This document shows, piece by piece, positions 44,037-55,254 of a stretch of DNA of 64,000 nt. A model generated the notes under the pieces. The model saw only the letters and a program-made list of their open reading frames with translations, ran no database searches and was not told the origin of the DNA. Source of the DNA: Danio rerio (lineage: Eukaryota; Chordata; Actinopteri; Cypriniformes; Danionidae); NCBI RefSeq assembly GCF_049306965.1, contig NC_133191.1, forward strand, positions 10,946,001 through 11,010,000. The letters are read 5' to 3'. A program made the translations under genes and the position numbers. Each line of letters starts with the position of its first letter. Positions within the stretch are counted from its first letter, which is position 1.

Positions 44037-45233
44037 GGTAACACTTTGTAATAACTACACACTATAAATCATTTATTAAGCATCAGCATCTATTGAATTC
44101 ATTATTTGGTAAACATTAACTCTACATTAATAAGCGTTAGTAAGCAGTTTATAACTGCAGCTACAAATGCTCTATTCTTGACTTACAAACATATTTAAAA
44201 TGTGCTTAATAATTATACTTTCATACTTTAATGATTTATTTTTCATTACTAAATTAGGTATCGCATTATTTACAAACCAGTTGTATTTAAGAGTAGTTGA
44301 GGATTTTTAGGATCATTCAGAATGAGTTTGTAAATGATTGATTAACTACTGAAATCAACGTTAAAATGTCTTTTTATATATATTAATGGTTACTATGTGT
44401 GTTAGTAAATGCTTTATTAACTCAACTTCATGCAGTTTTTTTGTGACCTAATCTAAAGTGAGGACTATTCATGCTTTATAAATCCGTTATAAATGACAAT
44501 TAAAGGCTCAGTTAAATTCTAAACAGGAAGAATGACATTATTAATTCCTATTCATTTAAACATACGCAAATGAAACTGTACTTCAAATGAAAAATAATCT
44601 TTGCAACCGTATCTAAAATAAAGTGACTGTAGATTTTAAACACTGCATCTTATTAAATTGTTAAATTATTATATTGTTGTTGTTTTATCCAGTTTTATGT
44701 CGTGTTTAAACTTCACATTAATTTAAATTTTTAGAAAAGATTGCAAAGATTATTGTTCACTTGATTCTGAGCCTTTATTTGTCATTTATAAGGGATTTAT
44801 AAAGCATGAATAGTCCTTACTTTAGTTTAGGTCATAAAACTGCATGAAATTAAGTTAATAAAGCATTTATTAACATATTAATTAACTATTAGTATATGCC
44901 TGAATAATACGATATATAAACATTCATTTCAATAGTTTATTAATCATTTACTAACTCATTCTGAATTATCCTAAAACCCTCAACTACTCATAAATACAAC
45001 TGGTACGTAAATAATGCAATACCTAATTTAGTAATGAAAAATAAATCATTAAGTATGAAAATACAATTATTATATAAGTGCTTATAAGTCAAGAATAGAG
45101 CATTTGTAGCTGCAGTTATAAACTGCTTACTAACGCTTATTAATGTAGAGTTAATGCTTAATGGATAATGAATTCACTAGATGCTGATGCTTAATAAATG
45201 GTTTATAGTGTGTAGTTATTATAAAGTGTTACC
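44037..45233. mobile_element. hAT foldback element, 1.2 kb, GGTAACACTTTRTAATAAC ends
   Basis: The two halves are long inverted copies of each other over several hundred bases, from GGTAACACTTTGTAATAACT to AGTTATTATAAAGTGTTACC. 8-bp duplication GAGATATC (44029-44036) and AAGATATC (45234-45241), one mismatch. It inserted into the target duplication of the preceding hAT MITE. No coding capacity. Confidence 0.9.
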
Positions 45234-45345
45234 AAGATATCTTCACTAAGTGAACCTTTGATCATCACATCAACAGAAAACCTGATGATGGCACCAATGT
45301 TGTAGGTTTGCTGTGTTTTCTTGAAAGATTTTCCTTATTCTGCAG

Positions 45346-45457
45346 GCCTGCTTAAGTTTTGAGACACTGTCCGACCACACCTACACATTTTCTTGTGTAT
45401 CGTTTGATTACCATGCAGTGCTCATTGTTCATACGGATGGTGTTTTTAGCATGTCTG
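45346..45457 (+). CDS. Candidate exon of unknown function downstream of the Gag-zinc-finger gene
   Basis: 112 nt with a strong acceptor (TCCTTATTCTGCAG) and donor (GTAAGT). One frame is open throughout (ACLSFETLSDHTYTF at its start, HTDGVFSMS at its end) and splices in phase 1 to the candidate exon at 45798. I do not recognise the sequence. It may be a 3' exon of the Gag-zinc-finger transcript, an alternative tail or a separate unit. Confidence 0.3.
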
Positions 45458-45797
45458 GTAAGTCCAGTTTTCTTTTCTACTCGTATACTATTTTGATTTA
45501 CACAGAAAGTCTAGCTTAGGAAAACGTTTTCTAGTAAAATGTTTCTCAACCCACTTAGAAGACATTTTGTATCATCATTAGATCAAGTGTGGAGATCCTG
45601 CTCGTTTTTTCCATGATATTTCCTTTTGTGAAATAATTGATTTTTTTGAAAGGGAACTTTCTAACCAAAGCGGTGTAATCAAAAATGTGCAAGAATTGTA
45701 TACTTTGACATTTGATAAACAAGTTATGAATACAAAAATAGGTGAACACACTGTCTCCTGTCACAGCTTTCTCCTTCTATCTTTTCTTTTTCCACAG

Positions 45798-45859
45798 CTC
45801 CCTTACTTCGTAACCCCCCCCCCCCCGCCCCCCAATGTAATGTAGCCATGTTTTTGTAA
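45798..45859 (+). CDS. Candidate terminal exon
   Basis: Acceptor after a long pyrimidine tract (TTTTCTTTTTCCACAG). In the phase left by 45346-45457 it reads PLLRN, a Pro run from the C tract at 45816-45835, then CNVAMFL and TAA. AATAAA at 45859-45864 overlaps the stop. Confidence 0.3.
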
Positions 45860-45864
45860 ATAAA
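45859..45864 (+). terminator. Candidate polyadenylation signal AATAAA
   Basis: Followed by T/GT-rich sequence (GTAATATTGTTTTATATTTT). Could end the transcript that includes the 36098-43333 exons or only the candidate exons here. Confidence 0.4.
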
Positions 45865-45925
45865 TGTAATATTGTTTTATATTTTACTTTGAGTGCAAGT
45901 GTCTTTACTGAATTTTTATAATATA

Positions 45926-46385
45926 CAGTTGAAGTCAGAATTATTAGCCCCCCTGTTTTTTCCCCCAATTTGTTTATTGGAAAGATTTTTTTCAGCACAT
46001 TTCTAAACATAATAGTTTTAATAAGTCATCTTTAATAACTGATTTATTTTATCTTTGCAATGATGACAGTAAATAATATTTGACTTGATATTTTTCAAGA
46101 CACTTCTATACAGCTTAGTGACATTTAAAGACTTAACTAGGTTAACTAGGCAGGTTAGGGTCATTAGGCAAGTTATTGTATAACGATGGTTTGTTCTGTA
46201 GACTATATATATAAAAACATAGCTTAAAGGGGCTAATAATTTTGACCTTACAATGGCTTAAAAAATATAAAAACTGCTTTTATTTCAACCGAAATAAAAC
46301 AAAAAAAGACTTTCTCCAGAAAAAAATAAAATAAAAAAATCAGATATACTGTGGAAATTTCCTTGATCTGTTAAACATCATTTGC
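45926..46385 (+). mobile_element. Tc1/mariner-type MITE, right end missing
   Basis: Starts CAGTTGAAGTCAGAATTATT after TA at 45924; body as in the copy at 16658. It stops near TTAAACATCATTTG without the right inverted end. Confidence 0.85.
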
Positions 46386-47160
46386 ATAAAAAACTTGCAT
46401 ATTCCTGTAACAAAAAAAGAAAATTGTTGATTGTCTCTAATGAAAAGCTTTTTATATGAATTTTATATGTTAAATTGTGTAGTCCTGTGCCATTAAATGT
46501 AACAAGCAGCATCTGAGTAATAAGAATATACAGTTCATTAAAGTAAATCAATGATTTGTTAACATAATTTTAAACAGCAACAGGATATTTACATCAATTG
46601 ATCTAACAAAAGTTTTATCAATTCAGTAACCCCTATAAATGTTTGCAATACCCTTTCATAATATTCAAAATTATGTTTATTAGCTGTGTTAGATGTTCCA
46701 GCACATCAGCATCGTAATACCCGTTTTATTGTTAATATATTTATTTTCCTTTTTAGTAATTGGTTTTAATGATATCACAATTACATCTGGCAAACACTGG
46801 TCATAATGCAGGTCGTACAGAGGAAGACGAAACACTAAAACATCAAAATGGAAATAAATGTACCTGTATTCTTACACGCATTATACACACCTATAAACTG
46901 TGCATTTGGAAACTTGTAAATGTGCTTTGTTCTAAGCAATATTTATTTATTTATTTTGGTAGGAGCTCTGTGTCAAGAACATAAATTTTATATACGATAT
47001 TTGAAATAAGTTACTGCTGTTTGACCTCCCTGTGTAGAGTTTTTACAATGGGGGATGTCTGTATTATATGAAGCATAGCATATCTAAATCTTGACAAGGG
47101 TTTTGGGAATGCATATTGAACTGTTCCACCGAATATTATTATTTAATGGTCTAAATACAC
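46386..47160. other. AT-rich DNA, no gene seen
   Basis: A 74-codon forward frame at 46760 has no splice or domain support. Confidence 0.45.
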
Positions 47161-47235
47161 GGTTAATTCCGCTGTGGCGACCCCTGATTAATAAAGTGAC
47201 TAAGCTAACAAGAAAATACATAAATGAAATGATGA
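47161..47235 (+). mobile_element. DANA SINE tail fragment
   Basis: TTCCGCTGTGGCGACCCCTG, then ATTAATAAAGTGACTAAGC. Confidence 0.88.
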
Positions 47236-47257
47236 TCTAAATACATCTAGGTTAGAG

Positions 47258-47480
47258 ATGCCCAAACTAGGACCTGCGGGCCAAAGTTGGCCCATGCTAA
47301 CCTTTTATTTGACCCGCCATTCCATCTGAGAAGAGATTGTGATCTCTAATTTAACATAACCTTGTTATTGTTTGTTGTTCAGTTACAAAAAAAAGCCAAC
47401 TAAAATGAAATGTTTCTGTAAATTAACTTGATATAAAAAAACTAAATTCTGTCACTCGACGGACAGAGAACAATTCAGAA
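47258..47480. mobile_element. hAT-like fragment (GCCCAAACTAGGACCTGCGGGCC)
   Basis: Shares GCCCA..GTTGGCCCATG and TCTGTCACTCGAC/TCTGTCACCTGAA words with the element nested at 6728-7335. Right end lost. Confidence 0.55.
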
Positions 47481-47749
47481 AACATAAGGGAGAATATCAA
47501 GACAAAACAGCTGCTCCACTGAACTCCATTCTGTTATTAATTGTATTTTTTCAATGTAATAAGTTTATTCTAAAATATAAACGAATGTACTGCTGTTCAC
47601 AAGCTGCTCTATACAGGCATCTAGTGGTGACACTATACAATAGCAGATGTTTTTCTTTTTTTTGCAACTAGATGGCGCTAATCTACCTTTTAAAATTTGG
47701 ATTTGAATGACAAGAATTTTTACTTGAAATACTGCATGTCCTTTCTTTT
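47481..47749. other. Non-coding DNA
   Basis: Contains CAGGCATCTAGTGGTGACA and TAGATGGCGCTAATCTACC, a pair of short words that may come from an unnamed repeat. Confidence 0.35.
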
Positions 47750-47750
47750 A

Positions 47751-47763
47751 TATATATATAAAC

Positions 47764-47857
<94 letters not shown>
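47751..47857. repeat. (TA)n microsatellite
   Basis: About fifty TA units with one interruption near 47761. The Ile-Tyr frames on both strands are reads of this tract. Confidence 0.98.
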
Positions 47858-47862
<5 letters not shown>

Positions 47863-48311
47863 AAATAAATAATATAGAATTTTCAATAGAAAAATATTAT
47901 GAATTATTGTTGCATACATTTTATATCTCAAAATTCAAAATAAAGTGCAAAATTAATTAACAAAATTAATATTGAATGATTTTACAAAAAAGAAGACATT
48001 ATGCAGAGGTCCAGTCACTTTTGATCATAAAATCTACAACCGTGACTTCCTAAATGAGAAACATAGCTGGCTTAAGGGCATCTAACTTAGTTACAAGTCA
48101 GAGTTATGTGTTGTGTGTTTTGTTTTTCCTGTTCTGAAGCCTAACTGCAGTCTGGTTGCTCACCGGTCCATGAAAAATCATAAAATGCAATCACCTGTTT
48201 TGTACAGTCCTTCTACTGTAAAACCCAACAGCCAACTTTATCAAATGAAATGAGTGCAGTTAACTCAAAATATACTGAAATAGAAAAAAAAAAGATTATG
48301 AATTGTTGCAT

Positions 48312-48317
<6 letters not shown>

Positions 48318-48397
<80 letters not shown>
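48318..48397. repeat. (TA)n microsatellite
   Basis: About forty TA units. The flanks (GCATACATTTTATAT; TAAAGT.CAAAATTA) resemble those of the tract at 47751, see findings. Confidence 0.98.
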
Positions 48398-48405
<8 letters not shown>

Positions 48406-48489
48406 ATAAAGTACAAAATTATTAAACAAAATTGAATTTGAATGATTTTACCAAAGTAAAGTAAATTTTACTCTTTTGAAAAGAGTTTT

Positions 48490-48960
48490 GAAGTCAGAGT
48501 TGAAAGTAAAGCGTTATTAAATACCTCATTTCTTCAGTTTAAATGGAGTAAGTTCACTGTACTTTTATAGATTAGTTTTTAACTCAAGTTGTTGCAATCA
48601 GTTTCCTCATCGTTGGAGTTGCCCTAACATATTGGGTTTTACGGTACTCAACTGGTATGAGTTCTCTTTATTTATTAGGTTTTACTCCATGTGCTCAAAT
48701 TGTTTTGTTTACTCAAATGGATTAAGCTCACAGTACTCATTAGGATTAGTTTTAGAACTTAAATGGTTTGTTGCGATCGGTTTCCTCAAATGGTTTGTTA
48801 CCTCAAATTTTTGGGTTTTACAATGTAGGGTACACCTTTTCTTCTCCATATGCACTAGAAGCTTTTCTACAAACACACGTTACAAGGACTCAATAATAAT
48901 TTTAGTAATAACAATAATAACATCTGCTAAGCTAACTTAAACTCTTGTGATTTGAAATAC
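48490..48960. repeat. Decayed ACTCAAATGG-type repeat
   Basis: The words TTTAAATGGAGTAAG, ACTCAACTGGTATGAG, ACTCAAATGGATTAAG and GGTTTGTT.C repeat at intervals of about 100 bases and end with TTTTGGGTTTTACAATGTAG. Possibly a MITE. The 102-codon forward frame is a shadow. Confidence 0.4.
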
Positions 48961-49702
48961 TTCTTTTCACCTCATTTGCAAGTCTCTTTCAACAAAAGCA
49001 TCTGCTAAATTAATATTGCAAGTAAAAATTAGATGAAATATACTATATCACTGCTTACATGAATAGGATTAGAGTAATAATTTTTTTTATTAATAATTGG
49101 CCAATGTTATAACCATTATAACATAATGTATATGTATTAGCCAGTGCAAGCATTTTACCAGCTGTTTGGGTAAAATAGTTCTATATATTTGACATTCAAA
49201 TCAAGGAGAGGTAGCGTAGTTTTAATGTGAATTATTTTATTTATTACAAGTTATTTAATTTGTGTTTGTAAAAGGAAAGATACCATTATTTGATTTAAAT
49301 CCTAGAGGCTAAACTATTTCACAATATTTGCACATCAGTATGACAAATCCAATTCTGTGGTGGAATTAAGTCCCAACCCCAAAAACCGTAATGAAGAGGA
49401 TGTGAGGTAATACAATATATAATATGTCAACAAGCTTTTCTATCATCTCTTTCTCTTAATTTATTGCCAATAATCGAAGACCGAGGATGACTGAGAGGTG
49501 TCCAAATCTCTAGAATCTCCCTGGAGGTTTCACACCCATCCCTCTTCACACACAAGGCTGTTCTCACATCCACACCCTGAGAAGAACACCGAATGATCAG
49601 AGTACACAGTGAACAACCCTTCCATAGAAAATACACTGTCATGTATTTAGTGGTTTCCTTTACTTGGAGATATAAAGGTGCCAGGAAGAATCAAAAAGAA
49701 TG
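48961..49702. other. Non-coding DNA, no gene seen
   Basis: Overlapping 71- and 75-codon frames on opposite strands at 49427-49820 are not supported. Confidence 0.4.
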
Positions 49703-49710
49703 GGTTATAT

Positions 49711-49877
49711 CAGGGGTCACCAATCTCGGTTCTGGAGGGTGGGTGTCCCTGCAGGGTTTAGCTCCAACTTGCCTCAACACACCTGCCTGGATGTTTCAAG
49801 TATACCTAGGAAGTCCTTGATTAGCTTGTTCAGGTGTGTTTGATTATTGTTTCCAGGAACAAGTTTGGTGACCACTG
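49711..49877. mobile_element. hAT MITE with perfect 8-bp duplication
   Basis: Ends CAGGGGTCACCAATCTCGGT and (complement) CAGTGGTCACCAAACTTGTT. GGTTATAT at 49703-49710 recurs at 49878-49885. Same family as 33065. Confidence 0.93.
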
Positions 49878-49904
49878 GGTTATATGCACAGCAAGTGTTT
49901 AGAC

Positions 49905-50783
49905 CAGGGGTCTCAAACTCAATTTACCTGGGGGCCGCAGGAGGCAAAGTCTGGGTGAGGCTGGGCCGCATAAGGGATTTCACAAAAGAAAAGTCCTCAA
50001 ATGTCATTATTAACAGTTTTAATTATTTCTTCTGAACATGAAGTGTCCTGAACATTAATAGAACATTGAGTGAAGATTATGAACAGTTCTTCTGAACATG
50101 GCATATTTTGCCTACTCCTTGCTGCCAGAGACTTGACAGCGCTTCTTCTCACAAATCTGAACCACATTTGGCTTTAGAGCGGAAGCAGTTGAGACCCTCA
50201 GTATGGCTTGAAGATGACCATCATTAAGTCTAGACCTGTACTTTGACTTATTGAAGTCCTAGGGGAAAAAAGTGGGGGAACTCACTCAAAACTTCCATTC
50301 CCTCACCTAAAAAAGGCGTATATATGTATAAATAAAACACCCCCACCCCACTCCAGTCACATCAGTCTGTACCAGTCTGTATCTACCTATAATATCAATA
50401 TATATAAGATGCAGGGCAGGCACGTGCACACATAGGGCTCAACCTGTGCAGAGCACATGCCCTTTTTAGTCTTGCATAGAAAGTGCCCTTCCAAAATGAT
50501 CAAAAGTGCCCCCGCGACGCGACACACCCTCGATCCCGCCCTTCAGTAGGCGCGCGATAACACCACTCTTGAGTACGCGCGCGACAACACAGCTGATCAA
50601 AACGCGCGCGACAACGCGCATTGAGTGACAAGCGCGCTGTGTACGGATAGAATCAGCGGAGCGGAGAGCGCTCTCTCTCCCCGCTCCGCTGATTCTGTCA
50701 GAGTATACAGCGGTCGGTGCGGGCCACAAAATATTGCACTGAGGGCCGCAAATGGCCCGCGGGCCGCGAGTTTGAGACCCCTG
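49905..50783. mobile_element. hAT element with perfect 8-bp duplication, 879 bp
   Basis: Ends CAGGGGTCTCAAACTCAATT and (complement) CAGGGGTCTCAAACTCGCGG. GTTTAGAC at 49897-49904 recurs at 50784-50791. The right third is unusually GC-rich, with tandem GCGCGCGACAACAC-like words and a 16-bp stem at 50649-50664/50681-50696. The 122-codon reverse frame there is a shadow of the GC-rich part. No intact transposase. Confidence 0.93.
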
Positions 50784-50791
50784 GTTTAGAC

Positions 50792-51717
50792 ACTGATAAA
50801 CTTCCGGTGAAAGGTTTATGTGACTAAATTTCATAAGGTTCCTTTTGCTACAAAGATGTTGTAACGTACTTAAAATATAATCACTGAAAGCTGCAGTATG
50901 TAAGTTTGATACCCATTGGTTGAACTAGGTGTTGCATTCCCGAATCAAAACAAACGCAAGCGCATGTTGCCAAATTGAGGTCAAAAAGTCTGGTGATGAT
51001 CGAGCCAAAAGGCTGATTTAAATCGTTTGCTAACTAACAGCAACGACTTGCAATAGAAGGAATGTTTTCATATTAACAGGAGTTTTTGTTCTAACCAACT
51101 TGAATGGATATATTAGAAACGGTTTATATTTCTTGCCGCTAAACAACAGAAAACTGACAATGATCTCCTCAGGTACACCTCATGTGCTTTATTCAGTGTT
51201 AAATGCTAACAATGCGAGTTTGAATGGCATTTTACATGACATTTATTGTTATTCTCCTGAAAGCAGCATCAGATAGTTCACCTCAGATCTTGGAAAATAA
51301 AATGAACCGTTTGAAATTAGAACTGTGACTCAAAACCAACATATCAGTGATTCAGCACATTTAATAACGTTAAAGAGGTTTAACATGTATTAAATAGATT
51401 ATAAACCTTACCATTTCGTGAGTGAGTGCATATTCTGTGCTTCTGAATGCTGCAATAAATTACTGTCATGTTTCGTCTGGTGTAAACAGCCAAATTGCTT
51501 ATTACTGCAAATCTTGTCATGTACACAGCAAAATCCTCAAAGTAAAATTGACTCAGTTCAGAGAATTTTTGGTCCCTCTCTAAATTGAGTAAAAATTACT
51601 CAACAGCAGAGTTAAAGTTAATGAGACAATGATGGGGTTAATTAAGTGACGATTGAGCACTGATGATGAACACCTGCTGTTAATAAGCAGAAACAAAGAA
51701 GAGAAATGCAAAACTAC
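50792..51717. other. Non-coding DNA, no gene seen
   Basis: Begins with AAAGCTGCAGTATGTAAGTT, an apparent repeat word. 51530-51640 has TGACTCAGTTCAGAG- and TTACTCAACAGCAGAG-type words like those at 48490. Confidence 0.35.
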
Positions 51718-52181
51718 AGCTGCGTCCCAAATCGCATACTTACCCAACAAACACATTTACGTTGTAGCGATGTCTGCACAACGTTGTATTTTTTCAAAGA
51801 CAACGTTGCCGCTTACGTGTTCGCTACATTGTCACAACGTAGAAATGTAAGACGTGAGAAGGCTGTAGCAACGTTGTCGTGGGACATTCAGCAACCGCGA
51901 GGCGGCGTTCTTACTACCTGTATTAATATTTTTTTGTGGCAGTTTATCAATACTGCCTAGAATACAGGATAAGCAGCAATTCTTTTCCAGTATTGCTTAA
52001 TATTAAATATTGTTCATTTATTTTTCCTATTTCATTTAACAACTGCATGTGTAAACTTTAAAGTGTAAAAATGCCACAAATGAATATAATCAAACTTTTT
52101 ATTATATATTTCACAACATTTAATACGTACAGTACACAAACAGTATCTAATTATAAGCAAACAGTATAAAATAAAGTTTAG

Positions 52182-52185
<4 letters not shown>

Positions 52186-52257
<72 letters not shown>
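52186..52257. repeat. (TA)n microsatellite
   Basis: About thirty-five TA units inside the 51743-54162 element. Confidence 0.97.
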
Positions 52258-52263
<6 letters not shown>

Positions 52264-52766
52264 CTAAAGGGTAAACAAACAAGAAATCATTAAAATGTAA
52301 ATAAATATATAAATAAATATATAAATTAAAATTCAAACACTGGGCAGTGAAACTCTGGACTGGAGAATACAGCAGACCGGGGAGCGCAGCTGAAGACCAG
52401 TCGTAGTTGTTGGTATGGAGAAGGCAGTCAGAAGAAAAAAACAATTCAACGGATAATCCAGCTTCAGAGATCCACAGCAGACACAAGTCAAAATAGGCAG
52501 TGAACAAGAGAGGACAGATCAGAGCTTGACACAACAGCACTACACAGGAAATGACTATGACTAGCAAGTTATTGAAGTTTCAGACATTTATTGTAATTTC
52601 ATTACATATAAAATCTCCAGAGTAATTATGTAGCCTATACTTTATTTTATTGTTTTCATAATATATCATATACCAAAATTACATACAATTAAATAAATTT
52701 AGAGTTACAGGGAAAACAGGTTTAAGTTAACAGAAGTCAGAGTTAGTCTCCGAATACTTACTTAAA

Positions 52767-52811
52767 TTATGAGAAGAGAAAGAAGAGGCCCTGTAGTTGT
52801 GGCGTTGCTCG
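52767..52811 (-). CDS. Candidate terminal exon inside the TIR element
   Basis: Minus strand: acceptor CCATTTACAG, then 14 codons (RATPQLQGLFFLFS) and a stop, in the phase left by the exon at 52969. Too short to identify. Confidence 0.25.
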   Translation of the reverse strand, partial: RATPQLQGLFFLFS

Positions 52812-52968
52812 CTGTAAATGGAATGTTAAACTTAGTGTCATTTCAATAAAAGCTGTACAAAATAATAAAGTAATTTTTCATAAGCATGATCTATTTTCCA
52901 CATTATGGACATGCTGTTTTAGGTAACATAACTACATTTAATAGTAAATAAAATAGTATACTTCTTAC

Positions 52969-53045
52969 CTCATCCAATTCTTCTTTCCATAGATCAGGAA
53001 TTACAGCAACACTGATCTGAGGTGAATTCAACAGCTGAAAACATT
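52969..53045 (-). CDS. Candidate internal exon inside the TIR element
   Basis: Minus strand: acceptor CTTGTCTTTCAG and donor GTAAGAAG bound 77 nt. One frame is open (CFQLLNSPQISVAVIPDLWK, then EELDE). No family recognised. It may be part of the element's own gene or a captured host exon. Confidence 0.3.
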
Positions 53046-53308
53046 CTGAAAGACAAGTTACACCAGTAATTTGAAAACAACAGTGAGTGGTTAAACAATA
53101 GAGTTTTATGCAACTTACGCATAATTAAAATCCAGAAATTATCAATAGAAGATTACCTCCATGTAAAAATAGCCTGTTGAGCAAAGAGAAGAGTGGGTTT
53201 TAAATAAAACATCAAAAGACCAATCAAAATAGAAATTTCGACTAGCAGACCTTTTAATTACTATCTATATTAATTAGGCATATGAACATTAATTTATATA
53301 CTTTAACT

Positions 53309-53597
53309 TATAGGGATAGCTCACCCAAAACTGACAATTCTGCCATTTTAGCCTCATCCTTTATTTGTTGCAAACTTATTTAGCTTTTTTTCTGCTAAAC
53401 AATAAAGAAGATATATTAAATAAAGCTGGAAAACTGTAACTATTTAATTCCATAGTGTTTTCCTACTATGAAAGCAAATGCTTACAGTCTTTAGTGTTCA
53501 ACAGAATAAAGAAACGTAAAGGTTTGGAATCACTTATTATTTACAGGGCAAATAATTCGTGAGTACATATCATTTTTGAGTGAACTGTTCCTTTAAC
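53309..53597. mobile_element. MITE (TATAGGGATAGCTCACCCAAAA / TTTTTGAGTGAACTGTTCCTTTAA)
   Basis: Inverted ends of the same family as 37070-37321. Nested in the TIR element. Confidence 0.75.
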
Positions 53598-53899
53598 GGG
53601 ACGCAATCTACACAGAGATGTTTTGTTTTTAAAAGTTATTTTGTGTGTTGTAAAAAGTGGGTCGGCTCGTGTGATGAAGTATAATACTGACTGATCACGA
53701 TGGATGTGGAAAAAACTGAACTTCAAAAACATTATTGTCCATTTGATTAAAGACAAGGCGTAGGTAAATAATCAGGAAATGTTTTATCGAGAGATTTAAC
53801 ATGTGATGTTGGAAAAGATTGTTGTCGAAATCGTAGGTTTGTTTGAATATTCACGATTTACGTATCCTATTTAGCAAGAAGAAATAAAGCAATACTCAC

Positions 53900-54007
53900 G
53901 TCTCCTCGGTCGTTGATGAATGAGACGACGGCTTGTTGAAATTTAAACTGATTCAGCTGTGACCAGTAAATGTTGTACAGTGGTCGTCCACGCCACCTAA
54001 GCACAAC
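53900..54007 (-). CDS. Candidate 5' exon segment inside the TIR element
   Basis: Minus strand: open for 36 codons (ending QFKFQQAVVSFINDRGD) to a GTGAGT donor. No start codon in it, and its phase does not fit directly to the 52969 exon, so an intermediate exon or a different model would be required. Confidence 0.2.
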
Positions 54008-54680
54008 CTAAAGCATGCGACCCTCATGATGTTTAAATGGCAACCTTATGACATCGTTGTGACAACCTTTAGCAACAACGTAGAATCCTCAGCCTTTTTG
54101 CAATGTTGATACAACGTTGTAGGAAGGTCGCTACGTTGAGGCAACGTTGTGTGTTTGTTGGGTATGCACTATTTTACGCCATTTTGTAGTATAAATAGTG
54201 TAAGTAGTGTGTTCACATTGAAAACTCTAACAATAATAAGTGTACTTTAATTACCCGGATGATGCACTCATTCAGCCGCTAAAATGAAGTGTGTAATGAT
54301 GGACACTTCACGCACTCAACGACCGCAGGTTTGCTTACGTAGCGGAAGGGGCGGAGCTATCGGACGCACATGTTGAATAACTTTATTTATTTTGGATGGT
54401 GAAAGCAAAATTCTCCTACGAGAGTGATTATAGCGCCTCCGGATGGTAAATACGGCAATACTCACGGCAGGAATTACTTGATAATTCAGTCGTTAATTTC
54501 ACTGATTTGGCAACAGTCAAACGTCATCAGGGAAACGGTTTGAATTTCCGCTTAGTAAAAAAACATTAGTGTGCCATTTGGGACAACACTACATACATAT
54601 ACTATCCTGTTGAGTGTGTAAGTGCATAAGTACATAGTGCATGAGTGCATAGTGTATAGTGTGCCATTTGGGACGCAGCT

Positions 54681-55150
54681 TACATCTGACTTCAGTCACT
54701 GTTGGTCCCCCGTCAATAGAGCAGCCATTTTAGTACAGGGTAGCACTCCTTTGAAATGAATGTGGGACCAAGGTGCAGTGCAGGACTGGCTATCCAGAGC
54801 CATAGAAATGCACACATATATACCTATATACATATATCTATGATCAGGAGATTTCCCGGTGGTCATCCAAATATCCAAATATTTTTTCAATTACGAAAAT
54901 TATAATTTGACATTACTTTTCTATGTTGATGGATAAGTGACCATACGGCATTTCCGTCAAAGAGCGTGTGTTTGCGTGCATGGAAATTTACTATCCTCCC
55001 TCCCTGTTAAATTTCATCTAATTGGTATAATGAAACACACCTCTTCTCCTGCTTTCACTTCTCATACTGACGGAGGTTCGTTAGTGAGTAAATTTCCATT
55101 ATGTACAACTCGTTCACTTTGAGACGATAGTACAAGTTTCTAAACACTTG
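54681..55150. other. Non-coding DNA, no gene seen
   Basis: Nothing recognised beyond chance frames of 61-64 codons. Confidence 0.4.
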
Positions 55151-55240
55151 TAAAACATATGCTGGATAAATTGGTGGTTCATTCCACTGTGGCGAGCCCA
55201 GATTAATAAAGAGACTAAGCTGAAGGCAAATGAATGAATG
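55151..55240 (+). mobile_element. DANA SINE tail fragment
   Basis: ACATATGCTGGATAAATTGG, TTCATTCCACTGTGGCGAGC and GAATGAATG. Confidence 0.9.
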
Positions 55241-55254
55241 TTTTGTATTGCAAT

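Larger units (their letters stand above)
51743..54162. mobile_element. TIR element with CCCAACAAACACA ends and ACAACGTTGT sub-terminal repeats
   Basis: The ends CCCAACAAACACA and (complement of right) CCCAACAAACACA are identical and flanked by TA on each side (51741-51742, 54163-54164). Both sub-terminal zones carry many copies of CAACGTTG or CTACGTTG, looking like transposase-binding arrays. The interior holds a (TA)n, a MITE at 53309-53597 and minus-strand exon-like segments (below). I cannot assign the superfamily. Confidence 0.75.
51718..54680. mobile_element. MITE (AGCTGCGTCCCAAAT ends) split by a 2.4-kb TIR element
   Basis: The 11-bp ends AGCTGCGTCCC and GGGACGCAGCT are perfect inverted repeats. 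Its halves (51718-51742 and 54163-54680) together match the uninterrupted copy at 11908-12448. Confidence 0.9.

Noticed and set aside
47683-47960. Tyr-Ile repeat frames on both strands
   Set aside because: Simple reads of the (TA)n microsatellite.
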